From: Phyllostachys edulis
Taxonomy: Eukaryota > Streptophyta > Magnoliopsida > Poales > Poaceae
Assembly (NCBI GenBank): GCA_036346405.1
Contig: CM070546.1
Span: 97,008,288 to 97,072,287, forward strand
Reading direction: 5' to 3'
DNA: 64,000 bases
A model generated the notes under the pieces. It did not search any database. It was not told the origin of the DNA and was given only the letters and a program-made list of their open reading frames with translations. Positions 46,746 to 58,700 of this stretch are shown here, one piece after another. The first letter of the stretch is position 1, and the number at the start of each line of letters is the position of its first letter. A program made the position numbers and the translations under genes.

Positions 46746-49700
46746 AAAGGCTCGACGGACAGAGGGGGCACGTCGACGTTTTGCTTCTTCGCCGTACGAT
46801 TTTGCGCCGCTTTGTTTTGTTTGTTCGATCGCTTCACGTTGTGTCGCCCGTCGGATGCTGCATGTCGCTTTTGCTTTGGACGGCTGGATGGATCGTTTGG
46901 TTTTACCGCCCATCGTCGCACGCGTTTCTGCCTCGAGCCTTGCGTGTGTCGCCTCGTCTTGCTGGCGTAGCCGGATGTTTTATTCGCCGTGTGGGGCGTC
47001 CGTTCGTTTCGCGAGCGTTAACTGGTGTCGTCCGATTGCTTTTGCTTTCATGTAGGCCGTTCGATCGCCTGAGCCAGCGTCAACTGCCATCGTTCGATTT
47101 CGTTTGCTTCATGTGGGCCGTTCGATCACCCCAACGATACGCTTGGGCATGGGTTCTTGTCACCGCTTTTTCGGTTTCGGTTGCTGTGCCGCATATGGGT
47201 CAAATTTTCGGTTCTTGCGCTGTAGTTAATGCTTGCTGTGGGTGTAGCGCGTGGTTGTGGCGTGCCTACGTCGTTCGTTTGTTGCCGGTCGTCCGATGTT
47301 TGCTTCGTTTGATGCCAGTCGTTCGATTGTCCCGGGGGCACCGCTTACTGTTGCTGATCTCGCTTATACTCGACCGGCCTTTCGGGGGACGCAAAGATTA
47401 AGATAGAGAGAGGCAGCTGCTATGAGCTTTTGTAGCTCCGCCATACGGTAGAGTGAACCAGAGACTGAGGTCGTCAAGCTTTTGGTCCACGTTGGTTCCT
47501 CATGTTCGTTCTCGTTTTTGTTCTTCGGTTCCAACGACATCGCTTGTTCGCTCGGTCATCGCGTTTGTTGTTCCGCCGCTTTTGAGTTGCTCGGTTCCAT
47601 TTTGTCAGGAGAGATTTTTTGACTCTATTTTTCGCCCGTTTTGAGTCTGTCTATCCATTGCTACCGATTTCTGCAGATCGTTGTTTTGTTCACGATTTCT
47701 TCTTGTTGTTGCATGTTCCCGATTTCTTGATTTTTATCGGTGTTCGCCGCACCGCCTGGTGATTCCTCATTTCCGATTTCTTAGTTTTGGTTAGTTCATA
47801 GACTCGGCAAGAGGAGCCTCGTGTGGCAGTGATAAAACGAGAGGGGGAAGACAAATGGCCCTAGCTCCTTCCGTGCCTCTCCCAAACCTGCGCCCTTCTC
47901 GACTTCCCAAGCCGCCTCCTCCTCCTCTCCTCTGGCCCGCCGCTCAAGGCCCCGCCCGCCCCACCGCTTTGCCGCCTTCTCTGTCGCTCGGCTCCCACCA
48001 TAGCCGCCGGTCCCCGCCCTTATGACCCCGGCTGCTCCCGCTTCCCTGTGGCGTCTCCTCCGCCCGAGCCGCCTGGCTCGTCCGTGACCACCGCGACGGC
48101 CGCTCCCTCGTCGATCACAGCGTCTTGACGGCTCCACCGCCTTCACCGAGGTCGCTGTCTGCGACCCCTCCTCGGTGATCGTCCCGCCTCGCCCATCCCC
48201 GACGATCTGCCACCACCGTCGACGCCGCCTCGATCCCCACCCTCATCCACCACGACGTCGCCCACTCCACCCGGATTGTGGGTGAGATGCCCAAGGTTTT
48301 TTTCCATCTTAGAAGATTTTGTGCTCATTCGACCAGATTTCGACTTTAATTTCTAATTTATCCGAACGATTTAGTACATCGCATGCGATTGCGTGCAAAT
48401 TCGAACCCATATCACGCATAGTCTTGCGAGATCGATTCCACAGCCACTATTCTTCTTGGATCATCTGAAGAAAAAAGACTACAAGAAATGCTTGAGATTA
48501 ACCCTTATGACTTTCCAGTTATGTTTTTTTATCTACCTATCTATCTTAAGTTTTCTCTGACTGTGCTTATATAAATACTAAATCTTTAAGTAATGTTTGT
48601 ACCTGACCTCTAGGCCTCAGTGCCTTTATTACTATTGCTAAACTCACTCGGGCAAAGTAGGTGGTTCTTCTCTTGTAACAAATGTAGCGAAAGTCATTCC
48701 AGGATGGCACATCGTACAAATGCTCATCTTATCTTTGTAGAACTGCAAAACCAAGGTGATCGGTCTATTAATATTTGTGACTTTCTCTTTCTTTATCACA
48801 AGATTATTTAACTTGTGTTTTACTACTCAATTGCGGTATAAACTTTGTGTGATTGGTAACGATTTTAACGGCAAACGCTGAATTTATGCTTTTCGGTGAT
48901 ATTAATTGACAAGTTGTAGGAAAACAAGTTGGTGCGGTGCTTAGATCGAATCATGGAGCATGATTGTTACCAAGAAATACACTGCATGTTAACATAACTG
49001 AAAAGAGCTTTCAGAGCCCAAAAAAAAGTTATCAGGTCAGCCGTATTATTGTCGCATTAGGTAGACAATCTGCGATCCCTCGCATCACTGGTCTTTCAAA
49101 TCCTATATCATCTTCATTACAAATCGTAACTTCAGATGTGCCATCAAACTTACCTTTAGAGGTATGAACACACTTTAACCCGTCCAAAGCCTAAGTTGTG
49201 CTATCTTGATTGTACTAATCGATTGATAATACGCCATCTGGTTCACTTTACTCTGAGCTATTTATTATCATCAGATACCCACAAAATAAGTTACAACTCA
49301 AACCACGTTGTATCTATTAATAGGCTTAATATGTATACTTTACGATTTATCGTACATTTTGATTTGTAATAAATTGTGTTTCTTATTAGTTACTTATTCA
49401 ACATAATTCCACTGTTTCCTTTCAAAAAGTTTATATGTACATTATTATCTATAATAATTTGTGTTTCATATTAGTTGCTTATTCAACATGATTCCGCCGC
49501 TTCTCTCTCATAACGCCTATTTCAGTTGTATTATATTATCACAAAGACACACCGCCTCCACAATGAGATATGCAACATCAAAGTAGGAAAACAAAGAAAA
49601 GTATCGTCTTCTTCAATGTACTTTCAAAATCATTGGTGTAATACTTACTATTTCTACCAATGTACTTACCATAGACTCACTGCTATCTTATGCTACCAGC

Positions 49701-49820
49701 GACAAGGAACCATATAATTCACTTAGTTCTACTTGGAAAAGACCTTTTGCCACTCAGTCAGCCTCCACACAGGTAACAACTCACATCATATTGTCCTCTT
49801 GTAGTTCATTACATACTATA
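46746..49820. other. DNA separating SPL15 pieces, no gene recognised
   Basis: At about 46745 the SPL15 similarity stops abruptly. The next 650 bp contain repeated GTTCGAT- and GCGTCAACTG-like words and open frames in both directions (for example 46781-47401 plus), with no domain. A GC-rich block at 47870-48290 has a plausible donor after CCCGGATTGTGG (about 48280) and may be a captured exon, but I cannot name it. 48300-49820 is AT-rich. A degenerate repeat of TTGTGTTTC..TATTAGTT(A/G)CTTATTCAACAT occurs at about 49372 and 49456. Confidence 0.4.
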
Positions 49821-49824
49821 TTAC

Positions 49825-50025
49825 ATTTTCGTTCGTATATATAGTCTCTGCAAAGGCCTGCACAAAAATGTCTAGAGAGCTATCTAACTAGACATTATTT
49901 GCAGCACACGCAGACTGATCCCTGCTATAGTACATTTTTGTTCGTATATATAGTCTCTGCAAAGGCCTGCACAAAAATGTCTAGAGAGCTATCTAACTAG
50001 ACATTATTTGCAGCACACGCAGATC
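49825..50025. repeat. 101-bp tandem duplication
   Basis: The block TTCGTATATATAGTCTCTGC...GCAGCACACGCAGA occurs at about 49832-49917 and again at about 49933-50022, nearly identical. It is noncoding. Confidence 0.85.
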
Positions 50026-50604
50026 GATCCTGCTCAAAAAAGCTTTGGTCATCGCCAAAACAAATCCGCTTGATTCCCTTGAGACTAGGCTACGATCGTG
50101 TAAGTGCTTCTCATTGCTTTTTGTTCACTCCCAAATCTGATCTATCTAACCGTTATATATAGTTCCTATTACACCCTATGTATATACCTGCTTAAGAGGA
50201 TGGTTTCCTACAAGATCTGCACCAAAAATCATATGCCCATCTGCTTTGCTCATGGCTATATTATTCAACTTTACACAATATGACTCTTATCACCATATCC
50301 TAGATTCTACTTTAGTAATGACCACACCACTTGCCGGTTAAATGATATGCATTTTAAAATCTATCATACTCACCTTTTATAGAAAGATACCCGTAAAGAC
50401 GGATAGCTCTACCAAAGGTGTTTGCTTATCTGTGATTTCACCGCAAATCGTAACAACGAGATAGTGAAGACAAGTCAACTTGTCTTGATGTCGCGAAAAA
50501 AGTTCAGATAGTGAGCTCAAGAAATAAATTCGGTATAGTATGTTTGCTAATACATTGACAATTCACACCAATTACTCATTCTACTAAAAAAGAGTTTCTT
50601 CAGA

Positions 50605-51070
50605 CAAAGTTTTGATTTAGCAATGTTGCTTTTTTTTTTTGTATTGCATCCGCAAGTGCACACTTATCGTGAATCATGGCTTTTGCTTCCTCGCAACACC
50701 TTTATCCTATGGTCGGTGCGCTTTCTTCGTCTGACACTTGATTTAGCAATGTTGCTTTTTTTTGCAAATGCATCTAGCAAGTGCACACTTATCGTGAATC
50801 ATGGCTTTTGCTTCCTCGCAACACCTTTATCCTATGGCTGGCGCTTTTTGATTTTTGTAGCCTACTAAATCTCTGTTGCCCTTTCTATCGGTGCTATATC
50901 CTCTTTATGTGTTTCGATGTGCCCTTCTCGTGACACTACAAACATGTTGTCCTTTTGAAACCTCCTGTAAACTATATGAATCTGCACCTATAAACACCGT
51001 GATATAGAACATCGCCGCTAGACTTTTGTGATGTGTAATATAGAACATCTCCGCTAGACTTTTGTGATGT
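50605..51070. repeat. Tandem duplications of about 130 bp and 33 bp
   Basis: GATTTAGCAATGTTGCTTTT through CACCTTTATCCTATGG occurs at 50609-50712 and 50741-50840. GATATAGAACATC(G/T)CCGCTAGACTTTTGTGATGT-like units occur at about 51000-51033 and 51037-51070. The 81-codon frame at 50623 simply spans the first duplication. Confidence 0.85.
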
Positions 51071-51501
51071 TCTTACTAAGCTAACGACTTTCTGGCATGT
51101 TATGTACAATATAAAACATGTGTTTATTTGCTACCATTGATTGTCTTTGGATAAATCTGCTACATTAGAGAAGATCCTACCATTGTTGATTATTTGTCTT
51201 CCTAAGTTGAGACACTTTATTACACGATCGTCATTTTCTGTCATAACTAGCGAGCATACCTTCATACAACACCATGCGCCTTTGCCCTTTAGCAGTATGG
51301 TTTACATCGACTGCCACGGAGGCACGCGCGGGTTTCTAGTTAAATTCAATTCATGCTCCAACATTCGAATCTCAGGACATACAGATTCCTCAGCGACAAC
51401 AAAGGGAAAGGAAAGGCTTCTTTGACCACAATCTTCAACCTGGAAAAAGAATTGAGAAATTCAGTAATGTAAAAAGGAAAACGAGAACATATATAAAGAA
51501 G

Positions 51502-52450
51502 AGAAAATTGCATTGTAGTTCTCTGAACTTATGAGGTTGTGCCACTTAGCTCCCTGAAATTGCATTTTATTTTCTTAGCCACCTGAACTTGCGAGGCTGT
51601 GCCACTTAGCTCCCCGAACTTGCATTTTACTTTCTCAGCCCCCTGAACTTGCGAGATTGTGTCACTTAGCTCCCTGAACTTGCGTTGAAGCGAAGTTCGT
51701 CGGATGCGATGCCGACGACTTCGTCCTCTCCCAGTCTGGTGGACTCATCGCCACCCTATTCCGGCCGTGTTCATCGTCCCCGTCACCTCACGTCGACAAA
51801 AATGGATTCTTCGGGCACATGAACGCACCGTGCTCGCATCTTCGCCGGAACTTCACCATCGCAGCTTGCCGCCGCCCTTGCCCTTGCCCTTGCTTCCTAT
51901 GTGTCGGTCGTGAGAGAGGGAAGTATATTCCCAGTGCCAGAGCAGAAGCTACTCACCCTGCATGTAGTCCATTTGACCGTTTGCTAACAGAAAAGGCTGA
52001 GCTGGCGAATAACTATGAGAGAGAGAAATATTGTGCCCCTACTCTCGCACTAGAAATGTACTTCTCTCTCAAGAGAGCGAGGGCGAAGAAGTCTGCGATG
52101 TGGAGCTCCGCGAACCACGAACACAAATGTTTTGGGCGAAAAATTCATTTTTATCGGCATGAGGTGACGGAGACGATGAACATGGCCAGAATGAGACGGC
52201 GATGAGTCCACCAGACTCAGAGGGGACGAAGTTACCGGCATCGCATCCGATGAATTTCGCATCAACGCAAGTCCATGGAGCTAAATGATACAACCTCATA
52301 AATTCATAGGGTTGAGAAAATAAAATGCAAGTTCAGAGAGCTTAGTGGCATAACCTCGCATGTTCAGAGAGCTGATAAAGTAAAATACAAGTTTAGATAG
52401 CTAAGTGGCACAACCTCACAAGTTCAGAAATGTACAATGCAATTTTCTCT
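51502..52450. mobile_element. Mutator-like foldback element with repeat-rich arms
   Basis: The long terminal inverted repeats start GAAAATTGCATTGTAG and end with the counterpart TACAATGCAATTTTC. The arms extend about 320 bp: the left GGTGGACTCATCGCC near 51740 pairs with the right GGCGATGAGTCCACC near 52198. The outer 170 bp of each arm consist of 45-60-bp units built on CCCTGAACTTGCGAG...GTGCCACTTAGCTCC. Flanks ATAAAGAAG (51493-51501) and ATAAAGAAA (52451-52459) are a likely 9-bp target duplication. The central 300 bp is open in places (51819-52205) but unrecognised. No transposase is present. Confidence 0.75.
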
Positions 52451-52837
52451 ATAAAGAAACACTCGTAGCATGCACCTCTGTAAACCCTCTTCCACTTGCA
52501 CTAGGGAAGGAGCAAGAAAAGGTCAGGCATTGAGGGCCTTGCTGCATCGTAGTATCATCAAGTAGCATTTGCGTTGCTTCTTGGATTAAATATTTCCCAC
52601 CAAATATACAAAGTAATCTTAAATGAATACCAACATTATATCAGTTAAACAAAGTTTGGGTCAGTGCAGTCTGTTAAATGTCACAATACCTACTTTGTGG
52701 TTGGCTGAACTACGTTGAAACCTTTCACTGAGAAGTTTGATGTTGAAGAACAAGCAACTGCAATAGGGGTTGCACTTAATATCTTATGCTTGCCACCTAT
52801 TACAGGGTGCCAGGGAGACACTAACATAATCCAGTTA

Positions 52838-54430
52838 TGAATATTATATGTATGTTCAAGAGAGTCCAATAGGTAATATATATAGAGATGTACAAAGAGG
52901 GTTTCTATATACAGATAAAGAAATATAAAAGAGTTATATTCTAACACCCCCCTCGAACTCATGGTGGATCACACACACTGAGTTTGGAGAGAAAATACAA
53001 ATATTGTACCCTAGTCTATGGCTTTGTGAAGAAGTCAGCAACCTGTAACTCTGATAGCACAAACTGTAAATCAAGTACTCTCTCATGCACCTGTGAGCGA
53101 GTGTATGAAGTATCCACACCAATGTGCTTAGTGAGCTCATGCTTCACTAGGCCCCGAGTAATACTGATAGCAAAAGAGTCGTAGGCCCCATCACAGGTAC
53201 TCCAAGATCTACAAGTAGCCACCTCAACCAAGTAACCTCTGTTGTCACTGCAGCCATAGCTCTCAACTCAGCCTCTGCACTCAAACGGGAAACTGCAGTC
53301 TACTTCTTAGTCTTCCAAGCAATCAGGGAGGAGCCAAGAAAAACATAGTAAGCAGAAAGAGAACGACGATAGGAAAGATCACTAGCCCAGGTTGCATCGC
53401 AGTACGTCTGAAGCTGTAGTGAGGTAGAGCTAGGGAAAAACAAACGACGAGAGATAGTCCCACGCAAGTAGCGAAGAACACGAAGAAGGTCACTATAGTG
53501 AAGATGGGTAGGACGAGCCATGAACTGACTCAAGATATGAATAGCATGAGCAATATTAGGACGAGTGCTCACAAGGTACACCAAACTCCCAACAAGATGG
53601 TGATATTGAGTAAGATCCTTAAGAAGATCACCATCAGTGACACGAAACTGTAGGGATAGCTCCATGGGAGTCTCAGCGGTGCGAGTGTCAGTCAGACCAG
53701 ACCGATCAAGAAGATTCTGGACATACTTCTGCTGGAAGAGGTAGTAACCCTCAGGCATGGAAGAGACCTCAATCCCAAGGAAGTACGTAAGAGAACCAAG
53801 ATTAGTCATCAAAAACTGCTCACTGATATGCTTCTTCACATACGTGATGAATGAGGAATCATCACCAGTGATGAGCATATCATCAACATACAGAAGAAGC
53901 AGTGTCTTATCCCGAGATGAGACATGAATAAAAAGAGCAAGATCATGAGAACTGACAGTGAAACCGACAGCAGTAATCACTGAGGTAAAACGAGCAAACC
54001 AGGCACGAGGAGCCTGTTTGAGGCCATAAAGAGCACAACGAAGACGACATACATGCCCATCGAGAACAGAATACCCAGGTGGTGGCTGTATGTAGACCTC
54101 CTCATGCAAAACATCATTAAGAAAGTCATTTTTAATATCCAGCTGAGAGATAGACCACTGACGAACAGAAGCAACTGCAACAAAAGTGCGAACAGTGGTC
54201 ATATGGGCAACAAGGGCAAAAGTCTCATCGTAGCCACGATCGTACTCCTACTGGAAACCTCGAGTCACAAGACGAGCCTTGTAGTGCTCGATAGTACCAT
54301 CAGACCGGGTCTTAATCTTGTACACCTACTTGCACGTGATCGGACGAGCATGCACAAGTGTCGGTACAATATCCCAAGTCTTCATACGTCGAAGAGTATC
54401 AAGCTCCTCTGCTATAGCACCCGATGCCGC
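52838..54430 (-). mobile_element. 5'-truncated copia retrotransposon (3' LTR, RNase H, reverse transcriptase)
   Basis: On the plus strand the LTR runs 52838-52946 (TGAATATTATATG...TTCTAACA), followed by a polypurine tract CGAGGGGGG on the minus strand. The pol part reads 54300-52960. The open 300-codon frame at 54202-53300 gives reverse transcriptase (SQLDIKNDFLNDVLHEEVY, CALYGLKQAPRAWF, LLYVDDMLITGDDS with YVDD) and the RNase H start (YCDATWASD). A frameshift leads to the RNase H end LVKHELTKHIGVDT...VADFFTKP (53231-53016). Everything 5' of reverse transcriptase and the 5' LTR are missing. It is related to, but distinct from, the copia element at 32370-44100. It directly abuts SPL15 piece A. 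Confidence 0.9.
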
Positions 54431-55780
54431 CGCCCCGAGCTCTACCCTAGGGAAGATCTACTCTCACCCCTTTACCTTATGCATGAAAGTTCGGGATAGA
54501 AATGGAGGGATGGGGCGATATACTTGGTTTGTTGGTCTAGGAGTGGGCAATGGCGACGATGCTTGTGGAGGTCGTAGCTTGCTCTTACGCCCTTGATGAT
54601 GGGGTCGGCCTTTTCGTTGGTGTTGGCCGAAGGCAGTAACCTGCGGTTATCACCTCCCCTTTGCCTTCCCCAACTCCTCATGCTCCTCTCCCCTTTGACT
54701 ATCTCTCTGCGTTTGGCTTTGAAGGTGGAGGCAGTGGTGCTCTTGGTTGTGGCTTGAGCTCTTGCTCTCGGTTTTTGTCCGAAGAAAGTGACAATGTTTT
54801 TCTTTTGTGGGGGTTTCGGCTGGCTGGAATGGCTCTATTTTTATCCCCTTCTCTGCCTCTCTCTTTCTAATGGCTTGGTCAAGAGTGAGATTTTTTTTCT
54901 ACTGTAGAAGGTAAATTAGTAAAATTTATTCTCAATTTTTACTTTCAATCGCTTTACATTTCTAGTGGCATTACGCGTGCACCACACGATTGAACATGAA
55001 TCAATGTTTGATCCACAAGAATCACGGAAGATTAGACGAGCAAACACCTCTCTAATCCCTGCACACACGCACAAACCTTAGATGGGGTTTCTCCTGGAAA
55101 TACACACGCTAACGCATGCCACAACACATGCATGTCAATTTTTTGTATTCAACTCATTGCAAAACGTTCTCATGCGCCGTTAGGGACGGTACAATAGTAC
55201 ATGCCGAACCATCACCTCCCATGTCGTCCTCCTCCGATCGAATTAAATCAGTTTGAGCACAACTTTTAACACTAACCTTAGAATCTGATTTGGAATCAAA
55301 ATTGGTGCTGATACGACGCCTTGAGCCCTATCAAGTGAGTTATGTTCGAAGCTAGAATCGGATGATCAATTCACCTCGTAGTCCTTGGTACCAAACAGCC
55401 CAGTGTTTGGTTGCATATGACTAGGTTTTTGAATGGCATTCGGAGTAGTACATTTTGGGTGGTTATGCTTTATCTTGAATTGCTTTGGGATGGACGGCTG
55501 TAGCTGGTAATGTGAGAAATATCAACACGCTAGTGTTTGCTAGTTGCTACAATCACACTTCAATTTGTTTGGCATGCAACATTTTCTTTTTTGGCGGTAA
55601 GTTCTATCCCATTATCATTCTCTATTTCAATATTGTCAAATTAATAAATATGAATATTTAAAAACAGGCGGTTGGACCGGTTGAACCGCACGACCGGAGG
55701 CGTCCCCGGTTCGATCACCGGTCCGGTTTTATGCTGAGTAGACTAGTGATTAGTTAGTATACAAGCTTTCCTTCTACTCT
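54431..55780 (+). other. Intergenic region upstream of the PTI1-like kinase gene
   Basis: No gene is recognised. At 55670-55735 there is a dense cluster of ACCGG/CCGGT half-sites (GGACCGGTTGAACCG, GATCACCGGTCCGG), probably a small TE remnant close to the promoter. The final 100 bp becomes C/T-rich as in grass 5' leaders. Confidence 0.45.
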
Positions 55781-58700
55781 CGCTTCTACTACCGCCCCTC
55801 TTGTCCTGAGCGGCCGCCGCTAACCTGCGCCGCCGCCGTCTTCCTCCATGTCTGGGAGGCCAAAAGGTGAGATTTTGACGCTGGATTCGCTTTCCGCTCC
55901 TTCCACTGTCCGAAAGTTAAGTCTTTGTTTTCATGTTTGGGGGATTTTGGTGATATCCTTTTATTGGGGAGGTTTCTTGCTTGGTATTTTTATGAGTGTA
56001 TTTTTTTTCCTGTGATTTGGTTGTTGTTTCGCTGTATTTTGACCTGAAGGAATTGGAGACCTTGATTTAGAGTGATTTAATTTTCTCGTGATCCGGAGCT
56101 AGTAACTTCTTGATGCGCGAAGAAGCAAGGTTTTTTTTTCTCCTTAATTCTTAGACACCTTTTCTGATATTCCTTTTTGTGTTCAAGCTAGATCTTTAAT
56201 TTGTCACGAAGGGTGTTAAGCAAAGCGATTATTGTCTTTTCTACCTATTTAATTCCTTTTTTTTTGGCTTGCCTGGCGCAGACAACCTAACGTTTTAATT
56301 ATTCAGTTCGTTGTTTTTGTTTTCTTATGTTTTGTTTTTGGTACCGGGCAAACAACGGTGCTGCACTGCTATATGTCTTGTACCGAGGTTGGTATGTTAG
56401 ATTATAAGGTTTGGAAAATTGGCGCTTTTAGGTGTTTCATGATTGCACAAACACAAAGTTCTAGTGTTATAACTATAGATAAGACCACAGGTGGGATGTT
56501 GTTAGCATTTGATTCTTCTGTTTTTGTCCAGTGTGCATCCTGAAGTGATTGATTGTAAGATTTGCATGTATGAACTGGTGTGACCGTGCCAGCAAGGAAG
56601 GGAAGCAATTCAAATTGCTATGCATACTAAATCGGAATAGTATGTGACATCATTGCCAAGAAGCCCCTGTTTCTACTGATGAGGCAATGGAGCAGCCAGT
56701 GGAGAATGACGAAGAAATTTGGCAACTTTTCCAGAATGCATAATTAGGGTAAACGAGTAATATGGGGTTGAACTTGTAGAGATCTTAATGTCATCAATAA
56801 TGTGTATGCTGCAATGAGCTGTCCCTTAGTTGAATGCCTCTAGCAGCATTGCATTGTTGTTTAGCAATAGGTAAGGTGCAATCCTAAGCCCAGGAAAATG
56901 ATAAACCAGAGGGGAATGGCTCCAGGATTTTGGATTTATTATGCTAAATAAGGTGTGACATAAATAGAACAACGTTACCATTGTATTAGTAATCGAGCAT
57001 ATTCTAGGCAAAGAGTTTAGGAGACATTTTCCTCGGGATGCATGATGTAGGCATGCCATCTGTTTTTATTATCCCAGGTGTTGGTATTTTAAAAGAAAGG
57101 GAGAGGCAGCATGTGCATCTTGATATATATTGATGTGGTGATAGGGTGGTAGAGTGCTGGCGTTTTAGGAAAACTAGTTGAGTGACCCACACAATTGTGT
57201 GGCTAGCCCTACTATATTTTTATTTTTATTTCTATATTCATTCTACTTATGGTTCAGAATTTCGACATTCATGTTTTAATCAAGACTTTTATTTTACACA
57301 ACAATGGGTTATGTATAAGTAGGTAGTTTGAAGGACACTATTACTCCTTTCGGTTACAGATTCTTCTTAATGTGGGGAGAGTACAGTCAAACCTTTTTTT
57401 TTACAAAATATATTTTTTAATATTTATGTTCAATGTGTACATGTGGTTTTATCAGTTCCTTATTGTTACGCAGTTCTGGTCGATACGTCGAGACGGCATG
57501 CACATCTTCTTTCTATATATTTTTGCGTTCCATGCTATCTCTGACTGAATTTCTAGTCCTCAAAGATAGGAAATACGTTCAATCTCATTGGTTCTTATCA
57601 TGACACTTAATTCACTCATATTCCGTATGGTTTGCTATAATTGGTTGAGCAATCCGCATGACAAATGATAGAACGCCTAATGGAAAAAAACAAAATAATT
57701 GGACATATGAGTAAAAAGTCAAAAGAAAATAGAAAATAGAAAGGATTTGAACACAAATTTTTTGAAGCTAGCGACAACATCCATCTCATGTGGCATGTGC
57801 TTTTTTCTTTAGTTTTTTTCTTTGAGTAAGGAACCTCTCTTGTAGTTTTTAAATTACGAAGTAACATATATCTCTAAGTAATATATAGCATCCAATGTCC
57901 GCTATAGTTTAAATTTAATTAGGGTCCAGCAGATTAAGGGCTCGATGTTTTGCTTCTTTGTGAGAATTTCTAACATATTTCTCTCTTTTTTTAAATAACA
58001 TCCTATGGCTGCTATAACTCAGCTTTAATTAGGGTCCATCTAATCAAGGGACAGAAGTTTTTTGTTTTTGTGAGAATTTCTAGTATATTTCTCTTTTTCT
58101 CTTAGTAGTTGTAGAACACATGTCATCAGCTTTTATTATATAGTAGATGTCATTGATGGGGAAGTGGATCCATGGAAATTTGTGGCCATCAAATTGCTTA
58201 CATCAATGGATACTGATCACCACGTTTATCACAAAAGTAGTAAGAAAGTGAAACAGGACAGGACAGGGGGAGTGGGTTTCAACTCCAAACTTCTTATTTG
58301 TACATAGAACCAGTATATATAGGTATGAATTTGCAACCACATATAGTTAAATAGTTGCTTGACAGAAAAGTTATAACCAAAAGAAAGAGCAAAAGCTGTT
58401 GAAAGGAGAAAAAAAATTTATGGCTATTCCAACCACCACCATCACCAATCTTTCTCAATTCCTTCTTCTGTTCCAATGTCTCCAGCATTAATTCTTCTTC
58501 ATGAGTAGCCTGAAATCGTTGTATTTGTCCTTATTTTAACACATAAATGGAGAGTGGTTTTTGGTACTAATTTTATTTCTCTTCTACATACATGTTCAAT
58601 ATAATTGATATTGGCTAGGTCCTGGATTCTGATGTGCCTGCTTGACATGAGAATTATTGGCTTGGTCTTCTCTCTTTTGTGGAAAGTGCTTCATGATATT

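Larger units (their letters stand above)
44368..52837 (-). pseudogene. SPL15: SPL15-like SBP-box gene, broken pseudogene (C-terminal half)
   Basis: Large SPL proteins are nuclear transcription factors with an SBP DNA-binding domain, a long middle, ankyrin repeats and a C-terminal hydrophobic segment. Only the part after SBP is found, on the minus strand. Piece A (52812-52690): HKILSATPIAVACSS, VKGFNVVQPTT, then a stop. Piece B (46745-46209): FLQEIGWLLQRS, PVARFR, a one-base deletion near 46552, then DQEWCAVVKKLLDTLFQ and ankyrin TPDVTGPSNITPLHIAA, ending at a good donor. Piece C (44821-44368): GIKAWKNARDATGCTPED, stops, LSCR-stop-CVQHLAYRP, a shift, then GLIMQSPPHVSGM and the natural end at 44368. 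Missing are the SBP domain, about 60-70 residues between A and B, and the start. The motifs fit the AtSPL14/OsSPL15 clade. Several stops and shifts make it nonfunctional. Confidence 0.85.

Noticed and set aside
46781..47401. 206-codon plus-strand frame with hydrophobic segments
   Set aside because: No domain, no recognisable start context or exon signals, Val/Arg/Ser-rich throughout, and overlapping frames on both strands.
47870..48290. GC-rich block with a possible splice donor, perhaps a captured exon
   Set aside because: The frame is broken by stops and I could not match the translation to any family, so it is only mentioned in the region entry.
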